In this document: piece by piece, positions 6,905-9,692 of the stretch
How the letters are laid out: every line of letters begins with the position of its first letter
Position numbering within the stretch: the first letter of the stretch is position 1
DNA from: Rhizobium sp. Q54
GTDB lineage: Bacteria > Pseudomonadota > Alphaproteobacteria > Rhizobiales > Beijerinckiaceae
DNA length: 9,692 bases
Assembly (NCBI GenBank): GCA_945901195.1
Contig: CAMDKB010000147.1
Coordinates: 1-9,692, forward strand
Direction of reading: 5' to 3'
Made by a program: the position numbers and the translations under genes
The notes under the pieces: generated by a model
What the model was told of the DNA's origin: nothing
What the model saw: the letters and a program-made list of their open reading frames with translations, nothing else
Database searches by the model: none

Positions 6905-7795
6905 TCAACGAATGACTTCGCCGATGCTTCCACTGTCGTGTTGGGTGAAGAAGATGCGCCCACCTGACGTGGTCGCAATGCAGCGGGCCCCGCTGTCTTT
7001 TGTTGGAATGTCGTATTCGCCGATCATCTGACCCTGCGCAGACATATGCGCAATCTTGTTGGCGAAATTCTCGGTCGCCCACACATCCCCGTCAGGCGTG
7101 GTGCAAACCCCACGCAGCGAGGCATCAGGGGTTGTCACTTTATGTTCGGTAATGCGGGCATCCCGGTCCAGGCGCCCCAGGCTGTTTGAATTTGTCTGCA
7201 CGAACCATATGCTGCCATCTGGATGCACAGTCATTGCACGCGGCTGGGAATTCTTGGTGGGAATCGGATATTCACTCACCTCGCCATCGACCGTGATGCG
7301 GCCAACGCAATCTCCTGCAGCTTGACTGAACCACAAGGCGCCGTCTCGCACGACCACGGAGAGTGGTTTGCAGCCGCGTGGAATGCCATTTTCAAATTCC
7401 GTAATGACACCAGAAGGCGTGATGCGCCCGATACGGCTCGTTTCCGTCATCGAAAACCACACATTGCCATCCGGTCCCAGCATGATGCCATCAGGACCTG
7501 ATTTTGGCGTTGCTATTTCGAATTCGCGAATGACGCCGTCCAAAGTGATATGGCCGATTTTGTTGGCGGCTTTCTCGCAGAACCACATGTCACGGTTTGC
7601 ACCGCCAATCATGCCGATAGGCATTGCATCGCGCGTCGGCAATTCGAATTCCTTGAAGGAATGGTCAGTCAGATTAAAGCAACCGACTTTTGATGCTCCG
7701 CTTTCGCAGAACCAAAGATTGCCGTCAGCGCCCTCGGCGCAAATATAGGGACGTGCATCCTGCGTAGGTATGCGATACTCGCGAATGGAAACCAA
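6905..7795 (-). CDS. Vgb-family (virginiamycin B lyase-like) seven-bladed beta-propeller, probably not a streptogramin lyase
   Basis: The product is 296 residues with no signal peptide, so probably cytoplasmic. Seven repeats of about 42 residues are marked by LWF, MWF, VWF, LWF, IWF, VWA and IFF near residues 27, 70, 112, 154, 196, 238 and 281. Each is followed by a (K/R)IG-type strand, the Vgb/streptogramin lyase pattern and length. The start is TTG 7795, supported by AGGGAGG 8 bases upstream; there is no early in-frame ATG. From remembered Vgb structure work (S. aureus His228, Glu268, His270, Glu284), the matching segments here read SLRGV and GARCI, so the His and Glu residues appear replaced, two by Arg. 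Lyase activity is therefore doubtful. Eight cysteines are unusual for the family. It is the first gene of the Bug block, under a candidate promoter and operator. Confidence 0.88.
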   Translation of the reverse strand: MVSIREYRIPTQDARPYICAEGADGNLWFCESGASKVGCFNLTDHSFKEFELPTRDAMPIGMIGGANRDMWFCEKAANKIGHITLDGVIREFEIATPKSGPDGIMLGPDGNVWFSMTETSRIGRITPSGVITEFENGIPRGCKPLSVVVRDGALWFSQAAGDCVGRITVDGEVSEYPIPTKNSQPRAMTVHPDGSIWFVQTNSNSLGRLDRDARITEHKVTTPDASLRGVCTTPDGDVWATENFANKIAHMSAQGQMIGEYDIPTKDSGARCIATTSGGRIFFTQHDSGSIGEVIR

Positions 7796-7821
7796 GCGCC
7801 CAGCCTCCCTGTAAAAATCTT

Positions 7822-7850
7822 CGCCTTGTATTGCCTATCAATACAAGGCG
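7822..7850. promoter_or_regulatory. Perfect 11-bp inverted repeat, candidate repressor operator
   Basis: CGCCTTGTATT (7822-7832) and AATACAAGGCG (7840-7850) are perfect inverted arms around the 7-base spacer gcctatc. The repeat lies about 6 to 34 bases downstream of the predicted start of the minus-strand transcript for the Vgb-like gene, a usual blocking position for a dimeric repressor. The TTGTAT/ATACAA core resembles sites used by GntR-type regulators, but no regulator gene is in the window. On the minus strand a U-run follows only five bases after the stem, so a leaky attenuator hairpin is an alternative. Confidence 0.6.
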
Positions 7851-7861
7851 CTTGTGATCGT

Positions 7862-7905
7862 TACGATAGGTGTTACGCCGCTTTGATGTCAAATAAGCTA
7901 TCGTA
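7862..7905. repeat. 8-bp inverted repeat with 28-base spacer spanning the promoter region
   Basis: TACGATAG (7862-7869) and CTATCGTA (7898-7905) are perfect inverted copies. The left copy covers the -10 element proposed for the minus-strand promoter; the right copy lies just upstream of its -35. It may be a pair of half-sites for a regulator that contacts both sides of the promoter, or it may have arisen by chance. Confidence 0.35.
7863..7892 (-). promoter_or_regulatory. Candidate sigma-70 promoter of the Vgb-like/Bug block
   Basis: On the minus strand a perfect TTGACA (7892-7887) is followed after 18 bases by TATCGT (7868-7863), matching 4 of 6 in the -10 including TAT and the final T. Transcription would start near 7856, giving a 5' leader of about 60 bases that contains the 11-bp inverted repeat and the Shine-Dalgarno of the Vgb-like gene. 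No comparably good pair was found on the plus strand for Bug F. Confidence 0.5.
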
Positions 7906-7971
7906 CGAAGCGCATTGCGCGATACGGTGTAAACCGGCTACTTTCGTGGACACGCAAGAGGGAGTGGCGAC

Positions 7972-8964
7972 ATGCACGGAAAACTTAGTCTTAAAGGCGC
8001 AATGGCTGCAGCGGCAATGCTCGCGCTTCCACAGTTTGCATCAACTGCAATTGCGCAGACCTGGCCGCAGCGCACCATCACCATCATCGTATCGCAGCCT
8101 GCAGGCACAAGCCCCGATATTCTCTCGCGGTTATTGTCAGAACGCCTCAGCGGCGAATTCAAGCAAGGCGTCATCACAGAAAACAAAGCCGGTGGCGGCA
8201 ATGTCGTTGGGTCAGTCGCCGCCGCGCGCGCAGCCCCTGATGGTCATACTTTTTTCTTCGCAACGTCGGCAGCGCTCGTCACTAATCCCTTCATGATGAA
8301 GGCCCTGCCCTATGACCCCATCAAAGATTTCGCGCCTGTCGCGTTCATCGGCAGAAGCAGTCAGCTCATCGTGGTCAATCCGCAGGTGGCCGCCAAGACC
8401 TTGCCTGAATTGATCGCGCTGGAAAAAAAGACCCCTGGCAAACTGACAGTCGGCGTTGATGGCCCGCGCAGCCTTGCCGGCGTCACTACACTGGCGTTGA
8501 ATAAAGGCACGGGCATGCAATTGGTGTCTGTCCCCTATCCAAACCTTGTGTCCGGCGTGCAGGACCTTGTGGCGGGCCGCTTTGAAGTGGGCGTCTTCTC
8601 GGTATCCCTCGTGGAAGGTCTTGTGCGGGACGGCAAATTGCGGGCGATTGCCGGCGCAGCTGCAACGCCAGTGGGAGCGTTGCCAGATGTTCCCCTCGCA
8701 TCAGCAACGATACCCGGTTTCGATTACTCCGGCTGGTTCATGCTGATGGCTCCCGCTGGCACGTCACCCGACATTGTTGCCCGAATGAACACGGCCCTAA
8801 ATGCTGCCATGCGCGATGAAAAGGTGCGTGCAACGGTGCCCAAGCTTGGGTTCGAAGTCGACGACAAGGGCCTTGGCACACCTCAGGACGCAGTAAAAAT
8901 TCTCAACGATCAGATGGCGCTCTGGAAAAAAACGACGGCCTATCTTGGCATTGAGCCGCAATAG
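7972..8964 (+). CDS. Bug/TctC-family periplasmic substrate-binding protein F, divergent from the A-E block
   Basis: A complete 330-residue Bug receptor with GAGGGAG about 7 bases before ATG 7972. The signal peptide covers 1-28 (AAAAMLALPQFASTAIA, cut before QTWPQRT). The first loop is SQPAGTSPDILSR (41-53), with Thr-Ser where B-E carry Gly or Ala. The second is ENKAGGGNVVGS (70-81) followed by APDGHTF (88-94), a Tyr-to-His change. The third landmark is weaker: VPYPNLVSGVQDLVAGRFEV, with Pro-Asn where the others have RGA. These loop changes suggest a ligand different from B-D. It shares the 176-base control region with the oppositely transcribed Vgb-like gene. No TctA/TctB partner is nearby, so it would rely on a transporter elsewhere or act in sensing. 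Confidence 0.92.
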   Translation: MHGKLSLKGAMAAAAMLALPQFASTAIAQTWPQRTITIIVSQPAGTSPDILSRLLSERLSGEFKQGVITENKAGGGNVVGSVAAARAAPDGHTFFFATSAALVTNPFMMKALPYDPIKDFAPVAFIGRSSQLIVVNPQVAAKTLPELIALEKKTPGKLTVGVDGPRSLAGVTTLALNKGTGMQLVSVPYPNLVSGVQDLVAGRFEVGVFSVSLVEGLVRDGKLRAIAGAAATPVGALPDVPLASATIPGFDYSGWFMLMAPAGTSPDIVARMNTALNAAMRDEKVRATVPKLGFEVDDKGLGTPQDAVKILNDQMALWKKTTAYLGIEPQ

Positions 8965-8977
8965 CGCCATTCGCCTC

Positions 8978-9025
8978 AGCGATTGAGCTTTCGCAAATAC
9001 CTCGCTATCATGAGGCTCAATCGCT
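8978..9025. repeat. Perfect 11-bp inverted repeat between Bug F and the lipoprotein gene
   Basis: AGCGATTGAGC (8978-8988) and GCTCAATCGCT (9015-9025) are perfect inverted arms with a 26-base loop. The stem can be lengthened by weak U-G/U-A pairs at its inner end. It begins 14 bases after the Bug F stop. Only three U follow on the plus strand, so it may be an inefficient terminator or mRNA 3' stabilising stem for Bug F, or an operator for the lipoprotein gene. Confidence 0.55.
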
Positions 9026-9059
9026 TCGCATTTCGGCCTGCACGTTCGGAGACAGTCTC

Positions 9060-9428
9060 ATGATGATGCGCACCCTGCCCCTGATTGCAGTTGGATTTTC
9101 GCTGGCGCTTGGCGCTTGCAATTCGACACAGCCGCAGGCAATTGCCCCAGCGCCGCAGGCCGCTGCCGCCGATGCCTATCGCGGCACACCCGCTGGCGTA
9201 ACGCCTCAGGGCTTCGCATTGCCGGAAGGCACTGGCTGCCAGGGTGAAGTCGCCCGCTGGGCCGCAATTCAGGATAACGACCTGAAGACCGGGCATGTCA
9301 CCAAATCGGTCTACGATCAGATCCAGGGTGAAATTGCCCAGGCCCGAGCCGCGTGCGCAGCCGGCAACGCCGGTCAGTCCAGTGCACTGGTTCGCGCCAG
9401 CCGCTCACGCCACGGCTACCCCGGCTGA
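9060..9428 (+). CDS. Small predicted lipoprotein of unknown function
   Basis: The product is 122 residues. Its N-terminus MMMRTLPLIAVGFSLALGAC is a lipoprotein signal with lipobox LGAC and lipidated Cys20, so it is likely anchored in the inner or outer membrane facing the periplasm. An Ala/Pro/Gln-rich linker (about 21-38) precedes a compact region with Cys60 (GTGCQGEVARWAAIQDNDLK) and a second Cys near residue 99 (ARAACAAGN). The pair could form a disulfide. The C-terminus ends SRHGYPG. Three ATG codons stand in a row; the first, with GGAG 9 bases upstream, is used. I believe similar small proteins with DNDLKTGHV-like and HGYP-like motifs occur in Hyphomicrobiales, but I know no function. 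It looks unrelated to the Bug genes. Confidence 0.8.
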   Translation: MMMRTLPLIAVGFSLALGACNSTQPQAIAPAPQAAAADAYRGTPAGVTPQGFALPEGTGCQGEVARWAAIQDNDLKTGHVTKSVYDQIQGEIAQARAACAAGNAGQSSALVRASRSRHGYPG

Positions 9429-9692
9429 TCAAGGCAGGTTGGCCTCAAGCCAGGCCAGCATGAAAGCTGGCATGAGCCCCGGCGCAAGATCAGCCCGCGT
9501 CCGCACGATGTGAATGCCCGATAATTCCGGCTTGTCCTGCGCCCCCAGAAACCCCTCGATCTGCTTGCGCAGTGTGACCGCGTCCTGCTCTGATTGCATC
9601 AGCTTCATGCAGCCGAGGCGCGGCCCTGCATTCACAATCGACCAATCCTCCGCAATCCTGAGATCGCCAGCGTCAAGTCCGGTTTCCTCTGC
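9429..9692 (-). CDS. Unrecognised protein, C-terminal 87 residues (gene continues off the right edge)
   Basis: The frame is open from the window edge (base 9692) to TGA at 9431-9429 and reads ETGLDAGDLRIAEDWSIVNA, then further to MLAWLEANLP. No domain is recognised. The composition is that of a soluble globular protein with no membrane segment, and third-position GC is similar to the neighbouring genes. A GTG at 9635 could in principle be a start, but coding character continues upstream of it, so the true start is probably outside the window. Its stop abuts the lipoprotein stop tail to tail. The reading frame is probably real; the function is unknown. Confidence 0.6.
   Translation of the reverse strand, partial: AEETGLDAGDLRIAEDWSIVNAGPRLGCMKLMQSEQDAVTLRKQIEGFLGAQDKPELSGIHIVRTRADLAPGLMPAFMLAWLEANLP

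Noticed and set aside
6905..7795. Calling the propeller an antibiotic resistance gene (vgb)
   Set aside because: Overall fold and length match, but the residues needed for lyase chemistry appear substituted and the context is solute receptors.
1..9692. CRISPR arrays, insertion sequences, tRNA genes, integrase or attachment sites
   Set aside because: Read through for short regular repeats, terminal inverted repeats with transposase frames, and cloverleaf patterns; none was found. The inverted repeats seen are single and intergenic.

Overview
The window looks like chromosomal DNA from an alphaproteobacterium, most likely of the order Hyphomicrobiales. This placement is an inference from the LeuA sequence type, the moderately high GC content, and the abundance of tripartite tricarboxylate transporter (TTT/Bug) substrate-binding proteins. 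No rRNA, tRNA, insertion sequence, integrase or CRISPR array was seen.

Left edge (1-1217, minus strand): the first 280 codons of leuA (2-isopropylmalate synthase) run off the left end. The 375 bases upstream of it are not empty. They hold a candidate promoter, a short reading frame ending in a run of ten leucine codons, and mutually exclusive inverted repeats finishing in a U-run. Together these make a textbook-shaped leucine attenuator.

Middle (1218-7795, minus strand): a co-directional block, read from right to left. It holds a seven-bladed beta-propeller of the virginiamycin B lyase (Vgb) family, then five successive Bug/TctC-like periplasmic binding proteins (called A to E here), then a SnoaL/NTF2-like small protein. 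Spacing is tight, including a 4-base ATGA possibility between B and C. B, C and D are clear paralogues. The last two genes (Bug E and the SnoaL-like gene) are each interrupted by a single in-frame stop codon with the frame otherwise intact, so the downstream end of the block seems to be decaying. No TctA/TctB membrane subunits are present, so these are orphan binding proteins here. Bug B has a G10 homopolymer as its ribosome-binding region.

Divergent control region (7796-7971): a good minus-strand promoter (TTGACA-N18-TATCGT) is followed, just after the predicted transcription start, by a perfect 11-bp inverted repeat with a 7-base spacer. This is a strong candidate operator for the Vgb/Bug block. 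A sixth Bug protein (F) is transcribed the other way from this region.

Right edge (8965-9692): a perfect 11-bp inverted repeat follows Bug F. Next comes a small cysteine-containing lipoprotein of unknown function, then the 3' part of an unrecognised minus-strand gene whose stop codon directly abuts the lipoprotein stop.

A reasonable overall reading is an accessory solute-sensing or uptake cluster of duplicated Bug proteins, inserted next to a housekeeping leucine biosynthesis gene. The ligand cannot be read from the sequence.
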